A model generated the notes under the pieces. It ran no database searches. It saw only the letters and a program-made list of their open reading frames with translations, and had not been told where the DNA came from. Of a stretch of DNA of 64,000 nt, positions 16,917-26,288 are shown one piece after another. Position 1 is the stretch's first letter; each line of letters begins with the position of its first letter. The position numbers were made by a program, and so were the translations under genes. Source of the stretch: Alphaproteobacteria bacterium (GTDB lineage: Bacteria; Pseudomonadota; Alphaproteobacteria; Bin65); NCBI GenBank assembly GCA_022819985.1, contig JAJEGH010000024.1:1-64000 (forward strand), written 5' to 3'.

Positions 16917-19724
16917 ATGTTCGGCAATCTCGCCCGGAAATTTCTCGGCTCGGCCAACGAACGCTACATCAACCGCGTTCAGCCCCTGATCGACCGGATC
17001 AACGGCCTGGAGCCCGAGATGGAGGCGCTGTCGGACGCTGATCTGGCGGCGCGCACCGATTGGCTTCGGGATCGCCACCGGAACGGCGAGGCGCTGGACG
17101 ACCTGCTGGTCGACGCCTTCGCCACGGTCCGGGAAGCGTCGCGCCGCACCCTCGGCGAGCGCCATTTCGACGTCCAGCTGATCGGCGGCACCATCCTGCA
17201 CCGCGGCATGATCGCCGAGATGAAGACCGGCGAGGGCAAGACGCTGGTCGCGACCCTGCCGGTCTACCTGAACGCGCTCGCCGGCAAGGGCGTCCATGTC
17301 GTCACGGTCAACGACTATCTCGCGAAACGCGACGCCGAATGGATGGGGCAGATCTACGGGTTCCTCGGCCTCACCGTCGGTTGCATCACCAACGAGTTGA
17401 ACGACGACGAGCGCCGCGCGGCCTACGGTTGCGACGTCACCTACGGCACCAACAACGAGTACGGCTTCGACTATCTCCGGGACAATATGAAGTTCGACCT
17501 GGAGGAAATGGTTCAGCGGCCGTTCCACTTCGCGATCGTCGACGAGGTCGATTCGATCCTGATCGACGAGGCGCGCACGCCGCTCATCATCTCCGGCCCG
17601 ACCGACGATACGTCCGAACTCTATATCGCGGTCGACAAGGTCATTCCGAAGCTGTCGCCCGACGACTACGAGATCGACGAGAAGCAGAAGACCGTTGCGC
17701 TGACCGACGCCGGCAACGAACATCTGGAGGCCTTGCTGGCCGAGGCCGGGCTGCTCGGCGGCCACAGCCTTTACGAAATGCAGAATGTCAGCGTCGTCCA
17801 CCACGCCAACCAGGCGTTGCGCGCCCACACGCTGTTCCGGCGCGATACCGACTACATCGTCAAGAACGACCAGGTCATCATCATCGACGAGTTCACCGGC
17901 CGGATGATGGAAGGCCGGCGCTATTCCGACGGTCTGCACCAGGCGCTCGAGGCCAAGGAAGGCGTGCAGATCCAGACGGAGAACCAGACCGTCGCATCGA
18001 TCACCTTCCAGAACTATTTCCGCATGTATCCGAAGCTGGCCGGCATGACCGGGACGGCGATGACGGAAGCGGCGGAATTCATCGACATCTACAAGCTGGA
18101 AGTCGTCGACGTGCCGACCAACCTGCCGGTCGATCGGGTCGATGAGGACGATGAGGTCTACCGCACCGGCGAGGAGCGCGACGCTGCCGTGCTCGACCTG
18201 ATCGAGGATTGCTCGAAGCGCGGCCAGCCCATGCTGGTCGGCACGGTGAGCATCGAGAAGTCCGAGCTGCTGTCCGAAAAACTCCGGGAAAGGAAGGTTC
18301 CGCACCAGGTGCTGAACGCCCGGCACCATGAGCGCGAGGCCTTCATCATCGCCCAGGGCGGCGAGCCGTCGGCGGTCACCATCGCCACCAACATGGCGGG
18401 CCGCGGCACCGATATCCGGCTGGGCGGCAACGCCGACATGCGCATCGTGCAGGAGCTGGGCGACCTTCCGGAGGGACCGGAGCGCGACGCGAAGGAGGCC
18501 GAAATCCGTGCCGAAGTCGAGGACCGCAAGAAAAAGGTGATCGCGGCCGGCGGCCTGTTCGTTGTCGCCACGGAACGGCACGAGAGCCGGCGTATCGACA
18601 ACCAGTTGCGAGGCCGTTCGGGCCGCCAGGGCGATCCCGGCAATTCGCGCTTCTTCCTGTCGCTGCAGGACGACCTGATGCGCATTTTCGGTTCGGACCG
18701 CATGGACGGCTGGCTCCAGCGCCTCGGCCTGAAGGAGGGCGAGGCGGTCGTCCACGGCTGGATCAACAAGGCCATCGAACGCGCCCAGCGGAAGGTCGAG
18801 GAACGCAACTACGAAATCCGCAAGAACCTGCTGAAATTCGACGACGTGATGAACGACCAGCGCAAGGTGATCTACGGCCAGCGCATCGGCATCATGAAGA
18901 CCGACGATGTCTCCGAGACGATCCGCGAATACCGCGAAGAGGCGATCGAGGCGATCGTCGAGGATGCGATCCCCGAGGGCGCCTACGCCGAACAGTGGGA
19001 TATCGAGGGGCTGCACACCCGCATCCTGGGCGTGTTCGGGCTCGACCTGCCGATCCGGGAATGGGCGGCCGAGGAGGGCATCGCCGACCGGGAAATCTAC
19101 GAGCGCATCCTCGAGGCCGTGAACCGGCGCATGGCGGAAAAAACGGCGTCCTACACGCCGGAATTAATGCGCCTCGCCGAAAAGAGCGTCCTGCTCCAGA
19201 TTCTCGACCAGCAATGGAAGGAGCATCTGCTCCAGCTCGACCATCTGCGCCAGGCCGTGAACCTGCGCGCTTACGGCCAGAAGGATCCGCTGATCGAATA
19301 CAAGCGCGAAGCCTTCGACATGTTCCAGGTCATGCTCGCCGGCCTCAAGGAAACGACGGTCGGCGCGCTTGCCCATCTCGAGATCGAACTGAACGCCGAT
19401 CCGGAAAGCCTGCTGCCCCAGGACGGCAGCGCGGAGTGGGAACAGTCCGGCCCCGGCATGGGCGACGATCTTGCGCCCTTCGGCCTGCCTCCGCTGGGAT
19501 CGCTGGAGGACATGGCGCGCATGGCGGGCATGGACCTCGACGTGCCGGAACTCGAGCCGGAATACGCCAACGGCAACGGCGGCGTGATCGCGCCGATCCG
19601 CACCCGAAAGGCCGCCGCAAAGGTCGATCCGGGCAATCCGGCGACCTGGGGCAAGGTCTCGCGGAATGCGCCGTGCCCCTGCGGTTCGGGAAAAAAGTAC
19701 AAGCACTGCCACGGCCGGGTTTGA
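16917..19724 (+). CDS. secA: Preprotein translocase motor ATPase SecA
   Basis: 935 residues, full length. SecA drives unfolded proteins through SecYEG at the inner membrane. Seen in order: Walker [11 protein letters not shown] (about 101-110), [32 protein letters not shown] (Walker B), the GTMTEA-type segment [39 protein letters not shown], the helical scaffold ([20 protein letters not shown]) and the C-terminal SEC-C zinc motif [14 protein letters not shown]. The C-terminal linker is acidic and glycine-rich. It is a single-gene unit; its upstream promoter carries an inverted repeat. Confidence 0.98.
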   Translation: MFGNLARKFLGSANERYINRVQPLIDRINGLEPEMEALSDADLAARTDWLRDRHRNGEALDDLLVDAFATVREASRRTLGERHFDVQLIGGTILHRGMIAEMKTGEGKTLVATLPVYLNALAGKGVHVVTVNDYLAKRDAEWMGQIYGFLGLTVGCITNELNDDERRAAYGCDVTYGTNNEYGFDYLRDNMKFDLEEMVQRPFHFAIVDEVDSILIDEARTPLIISGPTDDTSELYIAVDKVIPKLSPDDYEIDEKQKTVALTDAGNEHLEALLAEAGLLGGHSLYEMQNVSVVHHANQALRAHTLFRRDTDYIVKNDQVIIIDEFTGRMMEGRRYSDGLHQALEAKEGVQIQTENQTVASITFQNYFRMYPKLAGMTGTAMTEAAEFIDIYKLEVVDVPTNLPVDRVDEDDEVYRTGEERDAAVLDLIEDCSKRGQPMLVGTVSIEKSELLSEKLRERKVPHQVLNARHHEREAFIIAQGGEPSAVTIATNMAGRGTDIRLGGNADMRIVQELGDLPEGPERDAKEAEIRAEVEDRKKKVIAAGGLFVVATERHESRRIDNQLRGRSGRQGDPGNSRFFLSLQDDLMRIFGSDRMDGWLQRLGLKEGEAVVHGWINKAIERAQRKVEERNYEIRKNLLKFDDVMNDQRKVIYGQRIGIMKTDDVSETIREYREEAIEAIVEDAIPEGAYAEQWDIEGLHTRILGVFGLDLPIREWAAEEGIADREIYERILEAVNRRMAEKTASYTPELMRLAEKSVLLQILDQQWKEHLLQLDHLRQAVNLRAYGQKDPLIEYKREAFDMFQVMLAGLKETTVGALAHLEIELNADPESLLPQDGSAEWEQSGPGMGDDLAPFGLPPLGSLEDMARMAGMDLDVPELEPEYANGNGGVIAPIRTRKAAAKVDPGNPATWGKVSRNAPCPCGSGKKYKHCHGRV

Positions 19725-19910
19725 CGAGGCGCGGCATTCTTTCGATACGGCCGTTTCGAGAAGGGGCGGAGGCTCGGAACCGTCCTGCAACCCGTCGCGC
19801 CGGCCGCCGATTTGCTCCTCTTTTTTTGAGCGGACGTTCCAGTATATTTGCTCCGCATCCGCCGTTTTTTCCGCAGTTTTCCGCCGTTTCTCTGCGCTCG
19901 ATGCCAAATT

Positions 19911-19928
19911 AGACAGACCGGTCTTTCT
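19911..19928. promoter_or_regulatory. 18-base near-palindrome, TetR-operator-like
   Basis: AGACAGACCGGTCTTTCT differs from perfect dyad symmetry at one pair of positions. It lies in an A/T-rich patch downstream of secA. Related ACAGACC-N-TTCTGT sites occur at 35925 and 39806. Confidence 0.4.
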
Positions 19929-20291
19929 TGTGCTTTTTTTTGCGCTGCGCGGCGCTAACCCTTTGGAATCGCTGGAAAGACGCCCTTCGGGAGTGCGCAA
20001 AACCAATCCCGATAGGAAATTTTCCAACCTCCCGGCCGAACGGGAGCGCCGCTCGACAGCGGGGGCGGCATCGCCGGGCAGCACGGCCCGGCGGAAGCGG
20101 AGCGTCGAACCGGACGGGGTCCGGCCGTCAAGCCCCGGCGGCGCGGAAAGGGGGCGCATTGGATAGCGGATCGGATGGCCGATCGGCGGCGGCGGGCCGG
20201 AAAGCGGGAAGGTTCCCGCCCGTTTCTTCGTTCGCTTCTTTCGGGGGCGTCGGCTGGCCGCTGCAGGCGCACTTCGGGCGTTGACGGGGCC

Positions 20292-20320
20292 GATATAGGG
20301 CGCGGGACCCGCTCTGTCAA
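20292..20320 (-). promoter_or_regulatory. Near-consensus sigma-70 promoter facing left
   Basis: On the minus strand TTGACA (20320-20315) and TATATC (20297-20292) are exactly 17 bases apart, and the upstream DNA (20321-20350) is A/T-rich like an UP element. The spacer has the GC-rich look of stable-RNA promoters in alphaproteobacteria. Transcription would start near 20285 and run toward the secA 3' end, but no tRNA, rRNA, SRP RNA or other known RNA was recognised downstream. Confidence 0.6.
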
Positions 20321-20492
20321 GGATTTTTATCGAAAAAAAGGAAATATTTTTGAAGGCCGGCTCCAGCGGCCCCGCCGCACGGAGGTTGCGGGGCGCCGCC
20401 GCGCGCGCGGGCGGGAAAGGCAGCTTGCGGGCTTGCCATGCGGCCGGCAGGAGTGACAGGATTCGGGGATCCCAGCGGGAAGGAGCCTCGCC

Positions 20493-21332
20493 ATGATTTC
20501 GCGCCGCCGCTTTCTGGCAACCTCGGCCGCGGCGACGCTGCTGCCCTCGGCGGCCCGCGCCCTCGGCGCGCCGATGCCGATCTTCGACGCCCATATCCAT
20601 TTCAGCCACGATGCGGCGGAGCGCCATTCCGTCGGGGAGGCCGTCGCGATTCTCGAACGGGCCGGGCTGAAGCGGGCGCTGGTATCGAGTTCGGGCGATG
20701 CCGGCACCCGCGCGCTCTACGCCGCCGCGCCGGACCTGGTCCTGCCCAGCCTGCGGCCCTACCGCCGGCGCGGCGAGATCGGCCGCTGGGTCGACGACCC
20801 GTCGGTGGTCGATTTCCTCGAAGACCGGCTGAAGCGGTTCCGCTGGGTCGCGGTCGGCGAATTCCACCTGTTCGCCCGGCAGACGGACAAGGCCGTGCCG
20901 CGGCGCATGATCGAGCTGGCGCGCCGGCACAATCTTCTGCTGCACGCCCATTCGGACACCGGCGCCGTCGACGGGATATTCGACCAATGGCCGGAAGCCC
21001 GGGTGCTGTGGGCCCATGCCGGCTTCGACGGCCCCGACATCGTCGGCCCGATGCTGGAGAAACACGCGAACCTGTGGACCGACCTCGCCTTCCGCAGCGA
21101 ACACGCCCATGGCGGCCGGGTCGACGACGGCTGGCGCAGCCTGTTCGCCGCCTTCCCCGACAGGGTCATGGTGGGCACCGACACCTTTACCCCGGAACGC
21201 TGGCATCATGTCGTCGAGCACGCCGCCTGGACCCGGGAATGGCTGCGCGACCTGCCGCCCGACCTGGCCGAGAAGATCGCCTGGCGCAACGGCGAGGCGA
21301 TGATCCGGCCGCATCTGGCGCAGCTGCGCTAG
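20493..21332 (+). CDS. Tat-exported amidohydrolase family protein
   Basis: 279 residues. The N-terminus MISRRRFLATSAAATLLPSA is a twin-arginine signal, so the folded protein should go to the periplasm. The mature part begins FDAHIHFSHD (the first HxH metal pair), then LLHAHSDTGA, VLWAHAGFDG and MVGTDTFTPERW, the order seen in PF04909-type TIM-barrel hydrolases. It is followed six bases after the stop by a YtkA-like gene and then by a di-haem protein, suggesting one periplasmic operon. The substrate is unknown. Confidence 0.83.
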   Translation: MISRRRFLATSAAATLLPSAARALGAPMPIFDAHIHFSHDAAERHSVGEAVAILERAGLKRALVSSSGDAGTRALYAAAPDLVLPSLRPYRRRGEIGRWVDDPSVVDFLEDRLKRFRWVAVGEFHLFARQTDKAVPRRMIELARRHNLLLHAHSDTGAVDGIFDQWPEARVLWAHAGFDGPDIVGPMLEKHANLWTDLAFRSEHAHGGRVDDGWRSLFAAFPDRVMVGTDTFTPERWHHVVEHAAWTREWLRDLPPDLAEKIAWRNGEAMIRPHLAQLR

Positions 21333-21338
21333 CGGGCG

Positions 21339-21749
21339 ATGATCCGGCGGCGCCTGCGCGGGTCGGCGGTCGCGGCGGCCTTTGCGCTCGTCCTGTCAGC
21401 CGGTAGCGCGACTGCCTGCGAGCGGCTGCAGGACTGGGCCGGCGCGCGCAAGATCGCCGGAAAGACCTGGACGGTGTGGTGGCTGTCCGAGCCGGCCGCC
21501 ATCCCGGTCGGCGCCCATTTTTCCGTTCGCTTCCGGCTCTGCGGGCCGCCGGCCCGGCAGGTCAGGCTGGGCGGCTGGATGCCGGACCACCGGCACGGCA
21601 TGAACTACCGGCCCGGCGTCGCCCTCGCCGGCCGGCGGGGCGTCGCCGAGGGCCTGCTGTTCCATATGCCGGGCCGGTGGCAACTCATCCTGGAGATCGC
21701 CGGCGCGGCCGGTCGGGAGAAGCTGACGGCCGAAGCGGTGCTGGAGTGA
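21339..21749 (+). CDS. YtkA/FixH-like periplasmic protein
   Basis: 136 residues with an N-terminal signal peptide ending near ATACE. The core WMPDHRHGMNYRPGV followed by GLLFHMPGRWQLILEI matches the YtkA-like beta-sandwich fold, in which the Met and His residues often suggest metal (copper) contact. It is translated just after the amidohydrolase and before the di-haem peroxidase-like gene. The role is unknown; a copper or oxidase-maturation function is inference from the fold. Confidence 0.7.
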   Translation: MIRRRLRGSAVAAAFALVLSAGSATACERLQDWAGARKIAGKTWTVWWLSEPAAIPVGAHFSVRFRLCGPPARQVRLGGWMPDHRHGMNYRPGVALAGRRGVAEGLLFHMPGRWQLILEIAGAAGREKLTAEAVLE

Positions 21750-21828
21750 AGCGGCGTTCCGGCATCGGCTGCACTTTGTCACCGATCGTCATTTCGACCG
21801 GAGCTCCGGAAGATTCCGGCATTGGCAA

Positions 21829-23019
21829 ATGATCAGAATCGTTAGGTTTTTCCAAATTGCATTCTGTATGCAATTCATACTGACCGCGCTTCCGGTCAGC
21901 GCCGTCGATTTCACGGCCGCCGAAAAGCGCAAAATCCTGCGCCATGGCCCGTGGCCGTTGCCGGCGACGCCCGATCCAAGCAACCGGGTCTCCGGCAACC
22001 CCGCCGCAGTCGCCTTCGGCCGGGTGCTGTTCTTCGACACGCGCCTCTCGACTTCCGGTTCGGTGTCCTGCGCAACCTGCCACCGGCCGGACGCGGGCTG
22101 GACCGACGGCCGCGCGCGCAGCCGCGGCCAGCGGGCGGTCGACCGCAACGCGCTCAGCCTGTTCAACCTGCGATTCAACCGCTGGTTCGGCTGGGACGGT
22201 GCGCAGGACAGCCTGTGGGCGCAGAATCTCCGGCCGCTGCTCGACCGGCGCGAGATGGGCATCGGCGCGGCCGGTGCGGCGCGGCTCGTCCGCGCCGACC
22301 GCAGTCTCTCCTGCCACTACCGGCTGGTCTTCGGCACGGCGCCCGGTGCGGATGACGACCGTGTTTTCGTCGATCTCGGCAAGGCGCTGGCCGCATTCCT
22401 GGAAACCCTCGTGACCGGCCGCACGCCCTTCGACGACTTCCGCGATGCGCTCGCCGGCAACGACGCCGCCGGCCGGGCCCGCTACCCCGCCGCCGCAAAG
22501 CGCGGCCTGCGCCTGTTCGTCGGCCGGGGCAACTGCGCCTTCTGCCATTTCGGCCCGGCCTTCACCAACGGCGAGTTCGCCGATGCCGGCGTGCCGCATT
22601 TCGCCGGACCCGGCCGGGCCGATCCCGGCCGCTTCGGCGGCATCCGGAAATTGCGCAAGAGCCCGTACACCCTGCTGGGGCGATTCAACGACGATCCGAC
22701 GCGGTCCACTGCCGTCAAGACCCGCCATGTGCGCCTGGCCCACAGCAACTTCGGCGAATTCCGGGTGCCGGGCCTGCGCAACGCGGCACTCACCGGGCCC
22801 TATATGCATGCCGGCAGCCTGAAGACGCTCGCCGACACGATTCGGCACTATTCGACCCTCGACGAGGAGCGGCTGCACGCCGGAGGGGAGCGGATCCTGC
22901 GCCGGCTCGACCTGAGCGGCCGGGAACAGGCCGATCTCGTCGCCTTTCTGGATACTTTGACGGAGGCCGAATCCGGCCCCAAAGTCGAAGTGAAAAGCGA
23001 AGATTTATTTTGCAGATAG
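21829..23019 (+). CDS. Di-haem cytochrome c peroxidase / MauG family protein
   Basis: 396 residues with a signal peptide (cleavage near PVSAVDF). There are two haem c sites: CATCH at 81-85 and CAFCH at about 236-240. Between and after them lie LFFDTRLSTSG, NLRFNRWFGWDGAQDSLWAQ and the C-terminal FRVPGLRNAALTGPYMHAG, all family hallmarks; the WDG and LWAQ segments are usual in MauG-like members. The product is periplasmic and either reduces peroxide or oxidises a partner protein. The two genes upstream form an apparent operon with it. Confidence 0.9.
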   Translation: MIRIVRFFQIAFCMQFILTALPVSAVDFTAAEKRKILRHGPWPLPATPDPSNRVSGNPAAVAFGRVLFFDTRLSTSGSVSCATCHRPDAGWTDGRARSRGQRAVDRNALSLFNLRFNRWFGWDGAQDSLWAQNLRPLLDRREMGIGAAGAARLVRADRSLSCHYRLVFGTAPGADDDRVFVDLGKALAAFLETLVTGRTPFDDFRDALAGNDAAGRARYPAAAKRGLRLFVGRGNCAFCHFGPAFTNGEFADAGVPHFAGPGRADPGRFGGIRKLRKSPYTLLGRFNDDPTRSTAVKTRHVRLAHSNFGEFRVPGLRNAALTGPYMHAGSLKTLADTIRHYSTLDEERLHAGGERILRRLDLSGREQADLVAFLDTLTEAESGPKVEVKSEDLFCR

Positions 23020-23076
23020 CCGATTTCGTCTTTTCCGGCGATTGAAATAAATCCGGTAATCGTTATTCTGTCGCCC

Positions 23077-24033
23077 ATGCCGAGCTTCCTCGAATTCGAA
23101 AAGCCGATCGCCGAACTCGAAGGCAAGATCGAAGAATTGCGCCATCTGACGGACGGCGGCGCGCTCAATATTGCCGAAGAGGTCGGCCGGATGCAGGAGA
23201 AGGTGGAGCGCATGCTGCGCACCACCTATTCGAAGCTGACGCCGTGGCAGAAGGTGCTGGTCGCCCGCCATCCGGAGCGGCCCCACGCCCTGGAATATAT
23301 CGAAAACCTGTTCGAGGATTTCCTGCCGCTGGCCGGCGACCGCGCTTTCGCCGAGGACCGCGCCATCGTCGGCGGCCTCGCCCGTTTCGAGGGCCGCTCG
23401 GTCGTCGTCATCGGCAACGAGAAGGGCCACGATACGGAATCCCGGCTGACGCACAATTTCGGAATGGCCCGGCCGGAAGGCTATCGTAAGGCGATGCGCC
23501 TGATGCGGCTGGCCGAACGGTTCGGCCTGCCGGTCGTTACCCTGGTCGATACGTCCGGCGCCTACCCCGGCAAGGGCGCGGAGGAACGCGGCCAGGCCGA
23601 GGCCATTGCCCGGTCGGTCGAGACCTGTCTCGATCTGGAAACACCGCTGATCGGCGTCGTGATCGGGGAGGGCGGATCCGGCGGCGCGATTGCGCTGGCC
23701 GCGGCCAACCGGGTGCTGATGCTGGAGCACGCGGTCTATTCGGTGATCTCGCCGGAAGGCTGCGCCTCCATCCTGTGGCGCGATTCGGATATGGCGCAGG
23801 ATGCCGCCGACGCGCTGAAGCTGACGGCGCAGGACCTGTTCGACCTGGAGGTGATCGACGCCATCGTGCCGGAACCGGTCGGCGGCGCCCACCGCGACAA
23901 GGATCTCATCTTTGCCAATGTGAAGGCCGCCGTGGCCGCGGCGCTCGAAACGCTGCTCAAGTCCGACGGCCCGGTCCTGCGCAAGCAGCGGCGCGAGAAA
24001 TTCCTCGCCATGGGCCAGAAGGGCCTAGGATAG
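23077..24033 (+). CDS. accA: Acetyl-CoA carboxylase carboxyltransferase subunit alpha
   Basis: 318 residues, the standard length. AccA pairs with AccD to move the carboxyl group from biotin to acetyl-CoA in fatty acid synthesis. It begins [19 protein letters not shown] and contains [50 protein letters not shown] and [12 protein letters not shown]. It stands alone, 57 bases after the di-haem gene. Confidence 0.97.
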   Translation: MPSFLEFEKPIAELEGKIEELRHLTDGGALNIAEEVGRMQEKVERMLRTTYSKLTPWQKVLVARHPERPHALEYIENLFEDFLPLAGDRAFAEDRAIVGGLARFEGRSVVVIGNEKGHDTESRLTHNFGMARPEGYRKAMRLMRLAERFGLPVVTLVDTSGAYPGKGAEERGQAEAIARSVETCLDLETPLIGVVIGEGGSGGAIALAAANRVLMLEHAVYSVISPEGCASILWRDSDMAQDAADALKLTAQDLFDLEVIDAIVPEPVGGAHRDKDLIFANVKAAVAAALETLLKSDGPVLRKQRREKFLAMGQKGLG

Positions 24034-24044
24034 CGTGTTACCCC

Positions 24045-24260
24045 GCTTCGTCCTTCGAGACAAGGTTTCGCGACGCGATCCCTTCGGCAAGCTCAGGGCA
24101 GGCTCTTCCGGATCGCTCCTCAGCCTCTCCTCAGGATGAAGCTGTACAGGTTGGGGCAATCCTTCATCCTGAAGAGGGCGTTGAGGAGCCCTGGCTTGGT
24201 TCCGGGGATACAAGCCGGAGGGCCCCCGAGCACCGCTCCTCGCAATCGCCGGGCACGGCA
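24045..24260. repeat. Dispersed intergenic repeat with internal inverted repeat
   Basis: The region downstream of accA contains CCCTTCGGCAAGCTCAGG and an inverted repeat, CTCCTCAGGATGAAG (24127-24141) with CTTCATCCTGAAGAG (24162-24176). The same vocabulary (CTTCGxCAAGCTCAGGxCAGG, CTCAGGATGAGG) recurs at 53.6-53.85 kb and 63.5-63.7 kb. It is a non-coding repeat of a type common in alphaproteobacteria; it may act as an RNA hairpin. The rest of the 24034-24445 gap shows nothing else. Confidence 0.65.
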
Positions 24261-24445
24261 ACGGGGACATCCGAGCGGTTGACGGCGGCCTTGCCGGCTA
24301 CGCCATCAAGAGCCGAACGCTGCGCCCGGCGGCTCGGGAAACCGCGCGTTCATTGGGCCATCAGCCGGAATAAACGATGGAGAAAATTTCAATTGGCCGA
24401 CGCGTAACCTTGCAATCAGACGACACCTGAACTTACAATTGGCCG

Positions 24446-25765
24446 ATGACGGGTCCGGTCTTCTATCCCCGATCAGTTGAGCGCCAGCTTGTCGAAGCGC
24501 TCGAGGATTCGCCGGTCGTGCTGATACACGGCCCGCGTCAGTGCGGCAAGACCACGCTCGCTCAATTCACCTGTGCTCCGGACTACCTGACCTGGGGCGG
24601 TGGTCGGCTAACATGGGGAAATTCCCAAAAAGACCGGGACTACACATATTTCAGCTTTGACGATCCCGTCACGAGAGACGGCGTCCGGGCCGACCCGACG
24701 GGTTTTGTCGCATCCTTGCCGGAGCGCGTCATCCTCGACGAAGTCCAACGCGTTCCCGAACTGTTTGAGGCGATCAAGATATCCGTCGACCGTCAGCGGA
24801 CGCCTGGACGTTTCCTGCTCACGGGCTCCACCAACGTCTTTCTTGTTCCGCAATTGTCGGATTCGCTGGCGGGACGCATAGAAATCGTGCCGTTGCATCC
24901 CCTGACGCAGTTTGAGCTTACGGGTCGGTCTCACCCGTCCCGTCCCGATGCGGACTTCCTGACCGCTCTGTTCGGAGACGGTTTCCCGACATTCCAATGC
25001 GAGCGTCTCGGCAGGCAGCTTGTCGAGAGGATCGTTTCCGGCGGCTATCCTGCGGCATTGGAGCGTCCAACAGCCAGGCGCTCGGCAAACTGGTATCGCG
25101 ACTATGTGGAGGCGCTCGTCCAGCGCGACGTGCGGGATATGACGCGGGTCCGCTCCCTCGACGTCCTGCCACGGCTCTTGCGCGCTGCAGCCGCGCAGAC
25201 CGCCCAGCTCTTCAACCTCAGCAGCCTGGCCTCGCCCTTCGAACTCAGTCGGCCCTCAATCGGGGACTACGTTACGCTTCTTGAGAGACTGTTCCTGCTG
25301 GAACGCCTCCCTGCCTGGCACGGCAATCGACTGAAGCGGCTGGTCAAGAGTTCGAAGTTGCATCTTACCGATACCGGCCTCGCCGCGGCATTGCTCGGTG
25401 CCGACGCTAGGGCTCTGATGGCAGATCGAACTCTCCTGGGGCAATTCCTGGAAACGTTTGCGTTTCGGGAATTGCGAAGACAGGCGAGTTGGCAGCACAC
25501 ACTGATCGGGTTCTTCCATTTTCGGGACAAGGACGGCGCCGAAACAGATATCGTGATGGAGCAGGCGTCCGGCGCTGTCGCCGGCGTGGAAATCAAGGCA
25601 GCCGCGTCGGTGAACCGCAATGACTTTCGCGGCTTGCGCAAACTCCAGAAGGCGGCCGGCGACCGCTTCGTGCGCGGCGTGGTGCTCTATGACGGCGAGA
25701 CCGCCATCCCCTTCGGCGATCGCCTGCATGCGGTGCCGATGTCGCGGTTGTGGACGATGCCATAG
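24446..25765 (+). CDS. AAA ATPase with DUF4143 domain
   Basis: 439 residues. The N-terminal half is an AAA_14 module: Walker A IHGPRQCGKTTLAQF (about 27-41), RVILDEVQRVPELFEAIK as Walker B, and LLTGSTNVF as sensor 1. The C-terminal half is DUF4143, with LGQFLETFAFRELRRQ and the PD-(D/E)xK-like DGAETDIVME followed by GVEIKAAAS. Members are frequent in accessory regions and some are proposed to be nuclease-linked defence or toxin-related proteins; no role is proven. It is flanked by repeats and decayed DNA, and codon choice is less GC-biased than in neighbours, so transfer is likely. Confidence 0.85.
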   Translation: MTGPVFYPRSVERQLVEALEDSPVVLIHGPRQCGKTTLAQFTCAPDYLTWGGGRLTWGNSQKDRDYTYFSFDDPVTRDGVRADPTGFVASLPERVILDEVQRVPELFEAIKISVDRQRTPGRFLLTGSTNVFLVPQLSDSLAGRIEIVPLHPLTQFELTGRSHPSRPDADFLTALFGDGFPTFQCERLGRQLVERIVSGGYPAALERPTARRSANWYRDYVEALVQRDVRDMTRVRSLDVLPRLLRAAAAQTAQLFNLSSLASPFELSRPSIGDYVTLLERLFLLERLPAWHGNRLKRLVKSSKLHLTDTGLAAALLGADARALMADRTLLGQFLETFAFRELRRQASWQHTLIGFFHFRDKDGAETDIVMEQASGAVAGVEIKAAASVNRNDFRGLRKLQKAAGDRFVRGVVLYDGETAIPFGDRLHAVPMSRLWTMP

Positions 25766-26288
25766 GCGCCATGGATACTTGCAGGGTCCGAGCCGCCGGT
25801 ATCAGCATCTCCCGCCCCGGCATTGGAGTTTGGTGAAAGACTGAATGACCGGAGACGGCACGCATCGTCGCCAGAGGCGGCGAGATTGATTGCGAAGGAG
25901 TCTACGGCAGCACGGATTGGAACGGGAACGGCGGTCTGCGCCGCGGCCATAGCGGCATCTGTCGCTTCACCGTGGACGAACGGATCGAGGAGGTCTGGTC
26001 GGTGGCGTTCCAGAATTAGGGTCTCCGGTTTCGACGTCACCCGGCAACCGCACGGTTTCGACGACTGACCGTCCGCTTTCGCCAAACGGCGCCGCGGGCT
26101 GTCGAAGCACAGTCCGAATTTGTAGAATTCTTGCAATCGGATTGATGACCGGTTGCGTGCCCTGCACTTTATCGTCTCGGGAAATCTAGATTTTTTCAAG
26201 TATTACAGTATGTTGTAAGGCTGACATCAAAAATGCCCCGGCTTTGATCCGGGACGTCTCGAAGGACGACGCCGGAATCCGCGCTCCG
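25766..26288. other. 523-base stretch of mostly decayed DNA
   Basis: Apart from one short coding-like fragment (25849-26019) no gene is supported. The part from 26120 to 26230 is A/T-rich (for example around TCAAGTATTACAGTATG). The stretch sits between the AAA/DUF4143 gene and the 3' end of the acyl-CoA ligase and looks like the edge of an acquired segment. Confidence 0.45.
25849..26019 (+). pseudogene. C-terminal gene fragment, unknown family
   Basis: An open stretch of 56 codons without a start, preceded by a TGA at 25846, ends at a TAG at 26017. It encodes VARGGEIDCEGVYGSTDW followed by GHSGICRFTVDERIEEVWSV. This reads like a true protein tail, perhaps a SnoaL/NTF2-like fold, but the family is not certain. 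No upstream portion was found in any frame, so it is a remnant. Confidence 0.35.

Larger units (their letters stand above)
19725..20492. other. 768-base stretch without a supportable gene
   Basis: No reading frame here resembles a known protein. The part nearest secA (19800-20030) has unusual A/T runs for this genome, including a near-palindromic AGACAGACCGGTCTTTCT. The far end holds a strong leftward promoter (20292-20320). A Lys-rich minus-strand frame crosses the region but is explained by the A/T runs. An untranslated RNA started from that promoter is possible. Confidence 0.5.

Noticed and set aside
19740..20290. Lys/Arg-rich minus-strand frame (APRSAKKSTRKTG) after secA, downstream of a strong promoter
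   Set aside because: The Lys content comes from poly-A runs on that strand; there is no ribosome site or family match, and the promoter alone does not prove a protein.
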